This document shows, piece by piece, positions 1 to 9,525 of a DNA stretch of 64,000 nt; the first letter of the stretch is position 1; each line of letters begins with the position of its first letter. The notes beneath the pieces were generated by a model that worked only from the letters and a program-made list of their open reading frames with translations, was not told the origin of the DNA and did no database searches. The DNA comes from Gp13-AA77 sp036521995 (GTDB taxonomy: Bacteria; Acidobacteriota; Terriglobia; UBA7540): the NCBI GenBank assembly GCA_036521995.1, contig DATDGR010000181.1, forward strand, positions 3,326 to 67,325. Direction: 5' to 3'. The position numbers and the translations under genes were made by a program.

Positions 1-1
1 A

Positions 2-745
2 GCGATGGCCACCATCTCGCCTGACGACATCTGGGCGGTGGGGGATTTGTTAGCCGACGGCGGCGAGCTGCTTGAGTTCCTTTTCGAGCACTGGGACGGC
101 ACGTCCTGGACCGCCACGACCTTGGGATCTCCCGATGCTTTTCTCTTCGGGGCCTCCGCCGACGCCACGAACGACGCCTGGGCGGTTGGGTTCTCAGGAT
201 TCGAAAATGAAAGCAGCAGCACCGTAACCGTGCACTGGGACGGGACGGAATGGGCGATCGTGTCGAGCCCCAACGTCGGACAGGGCGCCAATCAGCTCAA
301 TGCGGTCCTGGCGCTGGCTCCGGACGATGCCTGGGCGGTGGGCTTCTCTACGCCGGTTCCTCAAGCCGCCACACTGACGCTCATCGAGCATTGGGATGGC
401 GTCAGTTGGACGGTGGTGCCGAGCCCCAACGTCGGCCCTAACAGCGGGTACCAATCAAACCGCCTGCTGGGAATAACGGCCGTCTCGTCCACCGACGTCT
501 GGGCCTTTGGGTCGTATTTCGCTGCCAATGGATCAGGCCACCAAATGACGCTGCTGCTCCATTGGGATGGCGACACCTGGAGCATCGTTCCAAGCCCGAA
601 CCCCACCCGAGGTGGCTTCCTCTCCGATCTTCTCTGGGCTGGAGTCGTCCCGTCGCCGGATAACGTATGGATTGTGGGGGCTGAGGACGAAGCCCCTCAC
701 GAAGGTACTCTGGCCATCCACGCTACCACGGGATCTCAACCGTAG
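2..745 (+). CDS. Beta-propeller-type repeat protein, 5'-truncated by window edge
   Basis: The frame is open to the left edge, so the true start lies outside and only about 247 C-terminal residues are visible. The protein is built from repeats of roughly 50-60 residues. Each carries a DAWAVG/DVWAFG/NVWIVG strand followed by an HWDG-x-x-W turn; clear copies are FEHWDGTSWT, VHWDGTEWAIV, IEHWDGVSWTVV and LHWDGDTWSIV. This periodic Trp/Gly/Asp pattern is typical of secreted bacterial beta-propellers of the kelch/BNR-like kind. No catalytic residues are recognisable, so binding or surface display is the most that can be inferred. The following gene converges on it. The exact family remains uncertain. 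Confidence 0.7.
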   Translation, partial: AMATISPDDIWAVGDLLADGGELLEFLFEHWDGTSWTATTLGSPDAFLFGASADATNDAWAVGFSGFENESSSTVTVHWDGTEWAIVSSPNVGQGANQLNAVLALAPDDAWAVGFSTPVPQAATLTLIEHWDGVSWTVVPSPNVGPNSGYQSNRLLGITAVSSTDVWAFGSYFAANGSGHQMTLLLHWDGDTWSIVPSPNPTRGGFLSDLLWAGVVPSPDNVWIVGAEDEAPHEGTLAIHATTGSQP

Positions 746-891
746 AGCCGTGGCCGGTGCCCGCCTGATGGGCGCGACCGCAAGGCCCCAGGGAGCATGT
801 GGGTGCACGGTGTTTGTAAGTGCCCACGACGAGACCACCTCTCGTCGTCGCGACCGAGCCCTAACACGGTGCCTGAGGTGTTCGTGCCGTC

Positions 892-2109
892 TCAGGCGTT
901 GTTGACGTCACGGCCGGGCACCACATCGATCTGCATTCTTGGATCGGCCGCCGGTACATACGTGGCCGGCAATCCCAGCTCGCGGCGCACGATGTTGCAG
1001 CCTTGCGCGATCGCGCTCGCCTTGTAGAAGGCGATCTCGCGGTTCGCCCCTTGACGGCCAAAGCCACAATCGCTCGACACGATCAGGCGCTCCGGAGGAA
1101 TGTACTTCAAGGCCTTGCGGATCTCGGCGGCCACGTCTTCCGGCCGGTCGGCCTGAAGCGCACGATGGCTGACGGCGCCCACGCAAATCTTTTTCTTGAC
1201 GTCGTGCCCTTTGGAAAAGAACGGCTCGAACAACTCCAGGTCCTTCTGGTTGCGATCCTTCATCTCCAGCGTCCAGACGTCGCCCCGGCAACGCTCCAGG
1301 TAGATCTCGATGGAGTTAGCGTAACTCGTGTCCTCCATGACGCGCTGCATGTTCGGGTTGCCCCAGCAGGTGTGGATCCAGAGCTCCACGTCTTCGAGCC
1401 CCTGCACTTCGCGGTTGAAAGCGTCGATCATGAACTTCACCGCCTCATGGTCCTTGCCATACGTATTGGCCATGAAATGGAACGTCGGCTCCTCAATCTG
1501 GATGCACCGGCAGCCGGCGCTCCGCAGCGCCAGCAGTTCCTTATTCATCGCCTCCGCCATGTCCCAGATGACCTCTCGTTTGTCCTTGTAATGGGGCGTG
1601 TGAATGTCCAGGAAGAGCGCCATCACCTGGGAGCAGCAGGTGCCGAACTTCACCGGCTTGTGTGTCTTTCCCTGCGCGATGCGCCACAGCTTCGGATAGT
1701 CGAGCGGGCGGTGCTCGATCTTGGCGACCACGTGCGGCCAGCGCCAGCCGGTGTAGATCTCGTTCAGCAGCGTGCCGGGCGGGTAGTGGAGCCAAGGCGC
1801 CGTGGTCTCCTCCGGTTGCAGGTGGTCCCCTTCGAAACCTGCCCAGCGCTGCAGCGGATAGTGGTGCCAGGCGCGGCCTGCCAGGTCCTCATCCACGTGG
1901 AAGTCACCGTGCGTCAGAATGTCGAGTCCGGCTCGCTCCTGGTCGCTGACAACCACAGCCATCGCGTCCAGAAACTTCTCACGGAATCGAACGTCGAGCA
2001 TGCACGTGTCGAGCGGGCGGCCCCACATGCTCACATCGAACCAGCGTGGACGCGGAAACGATCCCGTGACCGTGCTGGGGAGAATCAGATTGGCCGTAGC
2101 TGTGAACAT
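892..2109 (-). CDS. MetE-like cobalamin-independent methionine synthase family protein
   Basis: This 405-residue protein resembles the catalytic C-terminal half of cobalamin-independent methionine synthase (UROD/MetE superfamily). That family forms an (alpha/beta)8 barrel in which zinc activates a thiol for methyl transfer. Candidate zinc ligands are present: His246 and Cys248 in IHTCWGNPN and Cys348 in SSDCGFGRQG. The N-terminal TVTGSFPRP matches the usual start of the barrel. Full MetE is about 750 residues, so this is a stand-alone single-barrel protein. Such proteins may use a methyl donor other than folate, and the physiological substrate is not evident from the neighbours. A purine-rich stretch precedes the ATG. 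The family call is firm and the exact reaction is not. Confidence 0.8.
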   Translation of the reverse strand: MFTATANLILPSTVTGSFPRPRWFDVSMWGRPLDTCMLDVRFREKFLDAMAVVVSDQERAGLDILTHGDFHVDEDLAGRAWHHYPLQRWAGFEGDHLQPEETTAPWLHYPPGTLLNEIYTGWRWPHVVAKIEHRPLDYPKLWRIAQGKTHKPVKFGTCCSQVMALFLDIHTPHYKDKREVIWDMAEAMNKELLALRSAGCRCIQIEEPTFHFMANTYGKDHEAVKFMIDAFNREVQGLEDVELWIHTCWGNPNMQRVMEDTSYANSIEIYLERCRGDVWTLEMKDRNQKDLELFEPFFSKGHDVKKKICVGAVSHRALQADRPEDVAAEIRKALKYIPPERLIVSSDCGFGRQGANREIAFYKASAIAQGCNIVRRELGLPATYVPAADPRMQIDVVPGRDVNNA

Positions 2110-2630
2110 GGGTCTCCTCCAACCGGCATTCTACTCCCGCTCGCCTAAGATTCATCCTGGCACTTCCACTTAGGGGAAACGGATATCCAAGGTGGCAAGA
2201 AATTTCCCAGGCCCGTATCGAGTTGAGCATCGCCGACGAAGGTCAGCCCTCATATCCTAAATCAAGCGTGGGTCTTACAGAACACCTTCGAAAGCCGGTT
2301 GGCCGGATCATTGCCCCGTCCCTTGATGAAATCAAAGCGGACTCTTCTGGTGGAGGTTTGACATTGAAGGCAGGCACGGCCAGCGCCCCCTCCCGGCGCC
2401 TCGAACTGGTTCTTGAATTGTATTTCCTGGTGGCGCTGCTTTCGACGTCAGGTCTGGATAATCTCGTATTCCTCACACTTCTGTTGGCCGGCGTACTCGT
2501 GGCTGGACGGATGGCCGCGCGAATCCGGGCTTCCGCAGTGGCCTTGCTGGCCTAGATAGCACGAGCGCCACAGCGGGTCCGCGTGCGATCCGGCGGCAAA
2601 GGGTATCCTCACGGGCCGAATCTTGATCAG
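2110..2630. other. Intergenic stretch with one doubtful small ORF
   Basis: About 520 bases lie between the divergent upstream end of the MetE-like gene and the 3' end of msrB. The only candidate is a plus-strand frame at 2223-2555 (110 codons) whose C-terminal half is hydrophobic, with a leucine/valine-rich segment around residues 65-90 followed by arginines. It could be a one- or two-helix membrane protein. I see no convincing ribosome binding site and recognise no family, so it is not called as a gene. Confidence 0.3.
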
Positions 2631-3038
2631 CTAGTCCTTCTCCCCTCCAGTTTCGTCGAACTTCAGTGCCGCCGAGTTCATGCAATAGCGCAATCCCGTG
2701 GGCCGCGGCCCGTCTTCGAACACGTGGCCCAGGTGGGCGTCGCATCGACTGCAGCGCGCCTCGGTCCGCGCCATGCCGTGACTGGAATCGTTGTGGGTTT
2801 CGATGTTCTCCTCCGCCACCGGGGCCCAGAAACTCGGCCACCCCGTACCGGATTCGAACTTCGTCTCCGAACTGAACAGCGGCGCTCTGCAGCACACGCA
2901 GCGAAAGACGCCCTTTTCGTGCAGATCCCAGTATTCGCCTGTAAAGGGCCGTTCCGTGCCTGCCCGCCGGGTCACCTGAAACTGCTCGGGCGTAAGCTCC
3001 TTCTGCCACTCGGCATCCGATTTTACGACCTTCTCCAT
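2631..3038 (-). CDS. msrB: Peptide-methionine (R)-S-oxide reductase
   Basis: MsrB reduces the R-epimer of methionine sulfoxide in proteins using thioredoxin. The 135-residue length is normal for a single-domain MsrB. Two CxxC pairs that bind the structural zinc are visible (Cys47/Cys50 and Cys96/Cys99). The family signature GTGWPSFW lies at residues 64-71, HLGHVF at 102-107, and the catalytic cysteine is Cys119 in RYCMNSAAL. No signal peptide is seen, so it should be cytoplasmic. There is no fused or adjacent msrA. The gene is divergent from the downstream secreted hydrolase. Confidence 0.96.
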   Translation of the reverse strand: MEKVVKSDAEWQKELTPEQFQVTRRAGTERPFTGEYWDLHEKGVFRCVCCRAPLFSSETKFESGTGWPSFWAPVAEENIETHNDSSHGMARTEARCSRCDAHLGHVFEDGPRPTGLRYCMNSAALKFDETGGEKD

Positions 3039-3206
3039 TTGAATACCTCTCCGTGCCCGTAAGGTGAACCGGGCCAGAATCCACGGGAGCTTCGTCGTTT
3101 ATTCTAGCAGATGGATCCTCACCAAGGCCGGCACACCTCCGCCTTCCGCTGGCCTGCGCCGTCGCGCCCCGTCTCTGCTATCATCATGCGCGCGACGGAG
3201 GCTTCC

Positions 3207-5081
3207 ATGATCAAAGTCGGACGTTTGGGCTATGTGGCAGCTGCGGGTATCGCCTTTGCGGTGGTGGTCTCGTGCCCGGCGGGACAGAAACCGGAACTCG
3301 CGCCCCAAACGATTACGAAAAGCGGCTCGGTACCCGGCCACATTCCGCCCCGGCGCTCCTCCCAGATTCGGGACGGCTTTGGCATCAACTCCGATCTACC
3401 GCGCAACCCTTACCTGCCCTGGGACCGCTGGTGGTGGACTCGCATGTTTGACGCTGGCGTGAAATGGATCCGCATTGGGCAGTACGAAAACAGTTCCGAT
3501 CAGACGAGCTGGGACTGGGTGGAGCAGCAGCGTGGTGTCCTCAAGGTCTCACCTCAGGCCGATGACTACGTGGATTCGCTCGTTGACAACGGTGTCGAGA
3601 TTCAGGTGCAGCTCCTTTACGGCAACCCCATGTATACCTCGCCCGCCGGCCGCCTGCCGGATTCGATTCTGCCCGCGCCCGGATCGTTCCACAACCCGGA
3701 CCGCAGCCTTTACTCGGTCTTCTGGCCGCCGAGAACGCCCGAGCAGATCGACGCTTTTATCCGTTACGTCAAATTCATGGTGAACCATTTCCGCGGCCGC
3801 ATTCACTATTGGGCGCTGTGGAACGAGCAGGATATCGACTACTGGAATCCCGAGCCCAATCCCGAGGACTATGGGCGCCTGCTCAGGGCCTTCGTTCCCG
3901 CCGTGCACGAAATCGATCCCGAGGCCAAAGTGATCTACGGTGGGCAGGCCTGGCCGCTTTCCCGCGACTTCATCCGGCGCGCGCTGGGCACGTGCCAGTG
4001 CGCCTCCGGCATTGACGTGTTTGCTTATCACATCTATCCCGATTACGGGCACAATCTCAACCCGGAGGCCGTCGATTACGCCCAGCACGCGGCCGGAGGC
4101 GGCCGCCTGTCGCGCCAGGCGGTCCTCCATTACCCGGGTGTGAAGCCCGGCGTTCAGTTCTGGTGCGACGAGTTCAATTCGATCCCCTCGTGGACGGACA
4201 TGGACGAATCCGTCCAGGCCAAGTACATTCCGCGCCAACTGGTCTACAACTGGGCGGCCGGCGTTAAGACCTTTGTTTGGCTGCTGACTTCCGCCACCGA
4301 CGGCAATGAGTACGACGACTTCGGCATGATCCACGGCCTGCGTTACCTGCCTGACGACTTCACGCCACGCCCGGTTTATCAAACGCTCGCCCACACCAAC
4401 TGGCTCTTCTCGGACACCCGCCCCGACCCGTCGATCCGTATCGTAAGCCCCGAGCTCGACGCGGTGGGCCGCCAGGCTGGGGCGCCGCCCTTCGTCTATG
4501 GATTCCGCTCGCGCTCCGGCAAGGCCCTCGTGGCTTACTGGCTAGGAGTCCGGAGCCAGCCGGGTAACAAGTTTTCAAGCTACACGGCTAGCCTCCATCT
4601 GGAAGGGAGCGGCATTCGCCGGCCCGTACTCATCGATGTGACTTCGGGCGCCATTACGCCGCTCGACTGGAAGAACGGCCACGCCGGAGAGCTCGGTCCC
4701 GTTCCCGTGCGCGACAGCGTCGTGGCCATCGCAGACGCCGATTACTTCGACTGGGCCGAGCTGCCCGAGGCGCCGAGTTCGCTTCGGGTGGCGCCGAAGG
4801 CCGACGGCGACCTGCAACTCACGTGGGAGCTGCACAGCGGCGGTCCGGCCGAGGTGGTGGTGGAACGACGCCTCGACATTGCGCCCGGCGGTGCAGGCGG
4901 AGGTTCGGCAAACGACCCAAGTCCGGCGGGCGCCTGGGAGAAGATCACCACCCTGCCGGCCGGACGCGTCGAATGCACGGATTCAACCCTGCCCCGGGGA
5001 GCGCACGCCTCCTACCGCGTCCGGGCGGTAAACGCGACGGGGCCGTCGGCCTACTCGAACGTCGTCCGGGTGGCACGCTAG
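3207..5081 (+). CDS. Secreted clan-A glycoside hydrolase (GH39/GH5-like) with C-terminal Fn3-like domain
   Basis: The frame could begin at 3111, but the ATG at 3207 follows CGGAGG by five bases and starts a signal peptide (MIKVGRLGYVAAAGIAFAVV, ending near a Cys that could be a lipobox). That gives 624 residues. Residues 45-430 look like a (beta/alpha)8 barrel. The general acid/base is probably Glu207 in ALWNEQD and the nucleophile Glu322 in FWCDEFNS; the NE...E pair is the hallmark of clan GH-A. The C-terminus (about residues 515-624) has Fn3-like phrases such as LQLTWELHSGG and YRVRAVNATGPSAYSNVV. It probably acts on a xylan- or cellulose-type glycan outside the cytoplasm. The family number within clan A and the substrate are not settled. 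Confidence 0.75.
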   Translation: MIKVGRLGYVAAAGIAFAVVVSCPAGQKPELAPQTITKSGSVPGHIPPRRSSQIRDGFGINSDLPRNPYLPWDRWWWTRMFDAGVKWIRIGQYENSSDQTSWDWVEQQRGVLKVSPQADDYVDSLVDNGVEIQVQLLYGNPMYTSPAGRLPDSILPAPGSFHNPDRSLYSVFWPPRTPEQIDAFIRYVKFMVNHFRGRIHYWALWNEQDIDYWNPEPNPEDYGRLLRAFVPAVHEIDPEAKVIYGGQAWPLSRDFIRRALGTCQCASGIDVFAYHIYPDYGHNLNPEAVDYAQHAAGGGRLSRQAVLHYPGVKPGVQFWCDEFNSIPSWTDMDESVQAKYIPRQLVYNWAAGVKTFVWLLTSATDGNEYDDFGMIHGLRYLPDDFTPRPVYQTLAHTNWLFSDTRPDPSIRIVSPELDAVGRQAGAPPFVYGFRSRSGKALVAYWLGVRSQPGNKFSSYTASLHLEGSGIRRPVLIDVTSGAITPLDWKNGHAGELGPVPVRDSVVAIADADYFDWAELPEAPSSLRVAPKADGDLQLTWELHSGGPAEVVVERRLDIAPGGAGGGSANDPSPAGAWEKITTLPAGRVECTDSTLPRGAHASYRVRAVNATGPSAYSNVVRVAR

Positions 5082-5138
5082 CTCGGCAGCGCGCCAGCCA
5101 CCCCAAGCCCGCTCTGCTATCATAAGGGTGACGATCCA

Positions 5139-5645
5139 ATGCAGCCACCTGATGTCAAGAGCCGCCGCAACCCCAAGGTCTTGCCGCTCGACGAGGCCGT
5201 TGCGCGCGTAGCCGAACTCAAGCTGCAGGGCAAGCGAGTGGTATTCACCAACGGCTGCTTTGACCTTGTGCACCCCGGCCACACACGCTATCTGGCCGAG
5301 GCGCGAGCTCTCGGCGACGTTTTGGTGGTGGCGGTGAACAGCGACCGGAGCGTGCACGAGCTGAAAGGGCCCGGCCGCCCCGTGGTGCCCGAGAACGAGC
5401 GCGCCGAGGTGCTGGCTGCTCTGCGAGCGGTGGATTACGTGACCATCTTCGACGATCCGACACCCCACGAAGTGATCGCCCGCATGCTGCCAAGTGTACT
5501 GGTGAAGGGCGCGGACTGGGGACCGAACAACATTGTGGGACGCGAGGAAGTGGAGGCGGCGGGCGGGCACGTCGTCTCCATGCCGCTCGCTCCGGGTTAT
5601 TCCACGTCAGCGATCATCGCCAAGATCAAATCCTTGACTCCTTGA
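5139..5645 (+). CDS. rfaE2: D-glycero-beta-D-manno-heptose 1-phosphate adenylyltransferase
   Basis: A 168-residue nucleotidyltransferase matching the C-terminal half of bifunctional HldE/RfaE. It would transfer AMP from ATP to heptose-1-phosphate, giving ADP-heptose for lipopolysaccharide core synthesis. The N-terminal VVFTNGCFDLVHPGH contains the HxGH motif that contacts ATP. VKGADWGPNNIVG and the terminal YSTSAIIAKI follow the family order. The kinase half is absent, so it must be encoded separately. The gene ends 25 bases before mfd on the same strand and may be cotranscribed. The presence of ADP-heptose synthesis fits a diderm envelope. Confidence 0.92.
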   Translation: MQPPDVKSRRNPKVLPLDEAVARVAELKLQGKRVVFTNGCFDLVHPGHTRYLAEARALGDVLVVAVNSDRSVHELKGPGRPVVPENERAEVLAALRAVDYVTIFDDPTPHEVIARMLPSVLVKGADWGPNNIVGREEVEAAGGHVVSMPLAPGYSTSAIIAKIKSLTP

Positions 5646-5670
5646 CTCGTTTGGCCATCCATCAATCGGT

Positions 5671-8600
5671 ATGAGTATCCCCAGAGCAACCAGGGAGGAA
5701 ATAGAAGCCATCGAGCTGGGCCACACCTCGAGCGCCGCGCTGCAGGCTCGGCTGGCGCCGCTACTGGACCACCCCGCTGTGCGCGCCGCGCGTGCGACGG
5801 CCCTCGGCCGGAACGGGTTGTTGACGGTCTCCGGCCTCACACCCACTGCCAAGGCGTTCGTGGTTGCGGCTGTTGCCAAGGAGTTGAGTGCCAAAGGTCC
5901 CGGCTCCAAGGAACACGGCCCGAGAGACGCCGGCGCCCAAGTCGGGCTCAATCGGACGCTGCTAGTGCTCACCTCCGGCAACGAAGCCGCCGACCGTCTC
6001 GGCCGGACAGCGTCAACCTTTCTCAGGTGGCTGGGCGGAAAGCCGGACTCCGTGGCCACGCTGCCTGCCTTCGACTGCTCGCCGTACGAAGGCCGCTCCC
6101 CGCATCCGGAGATCCTGGAACGGCGCGCACTCGCCCTCTGGAACATCGCCCGCGGCCGCACTCGGGTGCTGGTGGCGCCGCTCGCCGCCGCGCTCGGGCG
6201 CTTCTCGGATACTGCTTACTACCGGTCGCTGGCTCTTGAACTCAAGCCCGGGGACGAGATCGCTCTTCAGGATTTGGCCGAGCATCTCGCCGGCATCGGC
6301 TATGAAGCGGCTGAACCCGTGAGTACTCCCGGAGAGTTCTCGATTCGCGGTGGAATTGCCGATGTATTTCCATCCGAGACGGCCTGGCCAATCCGCATCG
6401 AGTTCTTCGGTGACCAGATCGAGTCCCTGCGCGAGTTTGACCCCACCACCCAGCGCTCGCGGCACCCGGTTCCAGCCACGCTCATTCTCCCCCTTTGCGA
6501 GACCAAGCGGTCGCCGGGGCTGTTCAGCGTACTCGTGGAACGTCTGGCCGCCCGCCGTGGGGTTCAGGGCGCGCAGCACGAGCCTGCTTGGGCGCCGGAG
6601 TACTCCGGTCCGTTCCCCGGCTGGGAGTTTTTCGCCCCCTTGGCCGAGCCCAGGCCTAACACCCTGGCTTCGCTTATGGCTCAGGCCGGCAACAGCAAAG
6701 ACATGCCACCGCCCGTGGTGATCCTGGACGAGCCTATGGACCGCGAGCGCGAATTGGCGGCACTCCACGCAGGCTGGACCGACGCCTTCGACAGCGTCCG
6801 CGACATGGACCCGCCCCGGCCGCGCCCGGAGGAGATTCTTGTCGCCGAGGCGGAATTCTGGACATCAATTGAGGGCGCGCCTCGCCTGGGACTGAAGGAA
6901 CTGGCCGTCGGCATGGTAGCGACCAGTGGTCAGGTCAAGCCCGCGGATAACGGCGACCAAGCCGGCGGATTGGACACGACCGTGAGCGAGGCAGACCGCA
7001 ACGGATCAACGGCGATGGTCTCGCGCGTTTGGGATGGCGAGCCGGTTGAAGAGTTTCCCCTGCTGTCTCAGCCTGCCAGGAGGCACCACGGCGCCCTCAA
7101 GACCTGGATCGAGGAGGTCGAGCGCCGGATCGACAGCGGTGAGGCGGTGATCCTGGCACTGGCGGCGACGGGCAAAGCCGACCGGTTACACGACGTCCTG
7201 AGCGAATACAAGATCCCTTTCGCGGATGCCACTGCCCGGAAGGATGCTGCGGCAGGCTTGGCAGTCGCCCCCTCACCCCCACCCGGAGCTGCGCTTCGCC
7301 CTCTGCCCTTAGAGGGAGAGGTGCCGGGGGCCGGGGTTTCGGAAGGAGAATTTCCGAAGCGATTTCCTTTGCTGATCGTGCGTGGCGACCTCGAGGAAGG
7401 CGTCTCTTTCCCCGAGTTTCGGGTTCTGATCGAATGCGAAAGTGAAGTCTTCGGCAGTTTCGACTGGGGGCGGCCGGGCCGGCGGGACACCTCGTCGGTG
7501 ATCTCGAGCTTCATTTCAGACCTGAGCGATCTGAAAGTGGGCGATTACGTGGTGCACGTTGACCATGGAATCGCGCTCTATCAAGGCCTCAAACAGATTG
7601 AGGTCGAGGGCAGGCAGCGCGATTTCATGCTGCTCACCTACCAGGACGAGGCCAGGCTCTACGTACCCCTGGAGCGGCTGGACCTGGTGGAGAAGTATCG
7701 ATCCGGTGGCGAGGGCGTCAAGCCGACACTGGATCGTCTCGGCGGCGCCACCTGGGAGCGGACCAAGAGTCGAGTCAAGCGCGCCTTGCGCGACATGGCG
7801 CAGGAACTGCTTCAGCTCTATGCCGAGCGCAAGATGAGCGGCGGCTCCGCCACCAGCCCCGATTCGCCCTGGCAGAAGGAATTGGAGGAGGCGTTCGAGT
7901 TCGAGGAGACTCCGGACCAACTGCGCGCTCTGGCCGACATCAAACGCGACCTCGAGAGTCCGGAGCCTATGGACCGCCTGCTGTGCGGCGATGTAGGCTA
8001 CGGCAAGACCGAGATCGCTATGCGTGCCGCCTTCAAAGTGGTACAGGACGGCCGCCAGGTGGCGGTGCTCACGCCCACCACGGTTCTTGCCTTTCAGCAC
8101 TGGAATACCTTCCGGCAGCGCATGGCTTCCTTCCCGGTCCGGATCGAGATGCTCAGCCGCTTTCGCTCGCCGGGCGAGCAGAGGGCGGTGGTGAGCGAAG
8201 TTCAAGCCGGCAAAGTGGACATTTTGATCGGCACGCACCGGATACTCTCCAAGGATGTCGCTTTCCGGGACCTGGGCCTGCTCATCGTAGACGAGGAGCA
8301 GCGCTTCGGAGTGGCGGCCAAGGAAAAGCTGAAAAAGCTGCGCGCCAACGTGGACGTGCTCACGCTTACAGCTACGCCCATCCCGCGCACCCTGCATATG
8401 TCGCTCGGCGGGCTGCGCGACCTTTCCGTGATCGAGACACCTCCGCGAGGCCGATTGGCCATTCAGACCGTGGTTGCACGGTTCAGCGACGGTCTCGTGC
8501 AATCGGCGATCCTGCAGGAGATGGCGCGCCAGGGCCAGGTGTACTTCGTTCACAACCGCGTGGACTCCATCTTCTCCATGGCCGCGCTCATCCAGCGCCT

Positions 8601-9525
8601 GGTACCGACGGCGCGTATCGGCGTGGGCCACGGGCAGATGGCCGAGAAGGAGCTGGAGCGCGTGATGCTGAAGTTCATCCAGCACCAGTATGACGTCTTC
8701 GTTTCCACCACCATCGTCGAGAACGGGCTAGACATTCCTCGTGCCAACACCCTAATCGTGAACCAAGCCGATCGCTTTGGCCTCGCCGAACTCTACCAGT
8801 TGCGTGGCCGCGTGGGCCGGTCGGATCGCAGGGCTTACGCCTATCTGCTGATCCCGAGTGAAGAGGCTCTGACCCCGATCGCGCGGCGGCGACTGGCGGC
8901 GCTCAAGGAATTCTCCGACCTCGGCGCCGGCTTCCGCTTGGCCGCGCTCGATCTGGAGCTGCGCGGCGCCGGCAACCTGCTCGGCGGAGAGCAATCCGGC
9001 CACCTGAATGCCATCGGGCTCGACCTCTATCTGAAAATGCTGGAAGAGACGGTGGCGGATCTGCGGGGACAGGCTCCGGCGCCCCAGGTCCATACCAGCC
9101 TCAACCTGGGCCTCGACATCAAGATCCCCGAGGCTTACATTGCCGACGAGAGCCAGCGGCTGCGGATGTACAAGCGCATCTCGGACGTGAAGAACGAGAC
9201 CGAGCAGGCCGACCTGGAAGCCGAGCTTGCCGATCGCTATGGCGAGCTGCCGCCCTCGGTGGCGACTCTGCTCCGTTATGCGATTCTCAAGGCCGCGGCC
9301 GAGCAGCTGCTGATCCAGTCGGTCGAGCGCAAGGGTGAGGAAATCTGGATTCGCTTTCACGCCCAGTCGCCGGTGGATCCCGACAAGCTGCGGACGTTCA
9401 TGCGAACCCACCGCGAGGCCGTGCTGCGGCCGGACGGTTCCTTCCGTTTCCGCCTGCGGGGTCCTGATTCGCGGCTTCCGGCAGATCTGCGCGCAACCTT
9501 GCAGGAGCTGCAGGCTTCGAATTGA
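5671..9525 (+). CDS. mfd: Transcription-repair coupling factor
   Basis: Mfd removes RNA polymerase stalled at lesions and recruits UvrA. The 1284 residues are slightly above the usual 1150-1200. Domain order is canonical: UvrB-like N-terminal region (about 1-420), the CarD-like polymerase-interaction domain beginning near residue 615 (LKVGDYVVHVDHGIALYQG), then an SF2 translocase. The translocase has Walker A GDVGYGKTE near 773, the DEEQ box near 873 (LIVDEEQRFGV), and LRGRVGRSDR as motif VI. A C-terminal regulatory domain follows. One oddity is a proline-rich insertion at about residues 533-560, encoded by a repeat-like DNA stretch (see the separate repeat entry). A weak stem-loop follows the stop codon. 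The call is secure. Confidence 0.97.
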   Translation: MSIPRATREEIEAIELGHTSSAALQARLAPLLDHPAVRAARATALGRNGLLTVSGLTPTAKAFVVAAVAKELSAKGPGSKEHGPRDAGAQVGLNRTLLVLTSGNEAADRLGRTASTFLRWLGGKPDSVATLPAFDCSPYEGRSPHPEILERRALALWNIARGRTRVLVAPLAAALGRFSDTAYYRSLALELKPGDEIALQDLAEHLAGIGYEAAEPVSTPGEFSIRGGIADVFPSETAWPIRIEFFGDQIESLREFDPTTQRSRHPVPATLILPLCETKRSPGLFSVLVERLAARRGVQGAQHEPAWAPEYSGPFPGWEFFAPLAEPRPNTLASLMAQAGNSKDMPPPVVILDEPMDRERELAALHAGWTDAFDSVRDMDPPRPRPEEILVAEAEFWTSIEGAPRLGLKELAVGMVATSGQVKPADNGDQAGGLDTTVSEADRNGSTAMVSRVWDGEPVEEFPLLSQPARRHHGALKTWIEEVERRIDSGEAVILALAATGKADRLHDVLSEYKIPFADATARKDAAAGLAVAPSPPPGAALRPLPLEGEVPGAGVSEGEFPKRFPLLIVRGDLEEGVSFPEFRVLIECESEVFGSFDWGRPGRRDTSSVISSFISDLSDLKVGDYVVHVDHGIALYQGLKQIEVEGRQRDFMLLTYQDEARLYVPLERLDLVEKYRSGGEGVKPTLDRLGGATWERTKSRVKRALRDMAQELLQLYAERKMSGGSATSPDSPWQKELEEAFEFEETPDQLRALADIKRDLESPEPMDRLLCGDVGYGKTEIAMRAAFKVVQDGRQVAVLTPTTVLAFQHWNTFRQRMASFPVRIEMLSRFRSPGEQRAVVSEVQAGKVDILIGTHRILSKDVAFRDLGLLIVDEEQRFGVAAKEKLKKLRANVDVLTLTATPIPRTLHMSLGGLRDLSVIETPPRGRLAIQTVVARFSDGLVQSAILQEMARQGQVYFVHNRVDSIFSMAALIQRLVPTARIGVGHGQMAEKELERVMLKFIQHQYDVFVSTTIVENGLDIPRANTLIVNQADRFGLAELYQLRGRVGRSDRRAYAYLLIPSEEALTPIARRRLAALKEFSDLGAGFRLAALDLELRGAGNLLGGEQSGHLNAIGLDLYLKMLEETVADLRGQAPAPQVHTSLNLGLDIKIPEAYIADESQRLRMYKRISDVKNETEQADLEAELADRYGELPPSVATLLRYAILKAAAEQLLIQSVERKGEEIWIRFHAQSPVDPDKLRTFMRTHREAVLRPDGSFRFRLRGPDSRLPADLRATLQELQASN
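7267..7350 (+). repeat. Repeat-like insert inside the mfd reading frame
   Basis: This stretch encodes a proline/glycine-rich segment (APSPPPGAALRPLPLEGE) between well-conserved Mfd domains. Its DNA (CCCTCACCCCCACCC, then CCCTCT-GCCCTT-AGAGGG as a perfect 6-bp stem at 7299-7316, then GAGAGG and a GGGGGCCGGGG tract) resembles a common bacterial intergenic repeat that reads CCCTCACC...CCCTCTCCC...GGGAGAGGG. It lies in frame and introduces no stop. The resemblance to that repeat class is from memory and was not searched. Confidence 0.5.

Noticed and set aside
1003..2148. Long plus-strand ORF (381 codons) across the MetE-like gene
   Set aside because: It is antisense to a protein with clear zinc-ligand motifs and shows no family features; GC-rich codon bias produces such shadows.
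7516..8685. Minus-strand ORF of 389 codons opposite mfd
   Set aside because: It lies entirely antisense to the helicase domain of mfd, is rich in His/Leu/Arg as expected for a shadow frame, and has no start signals.
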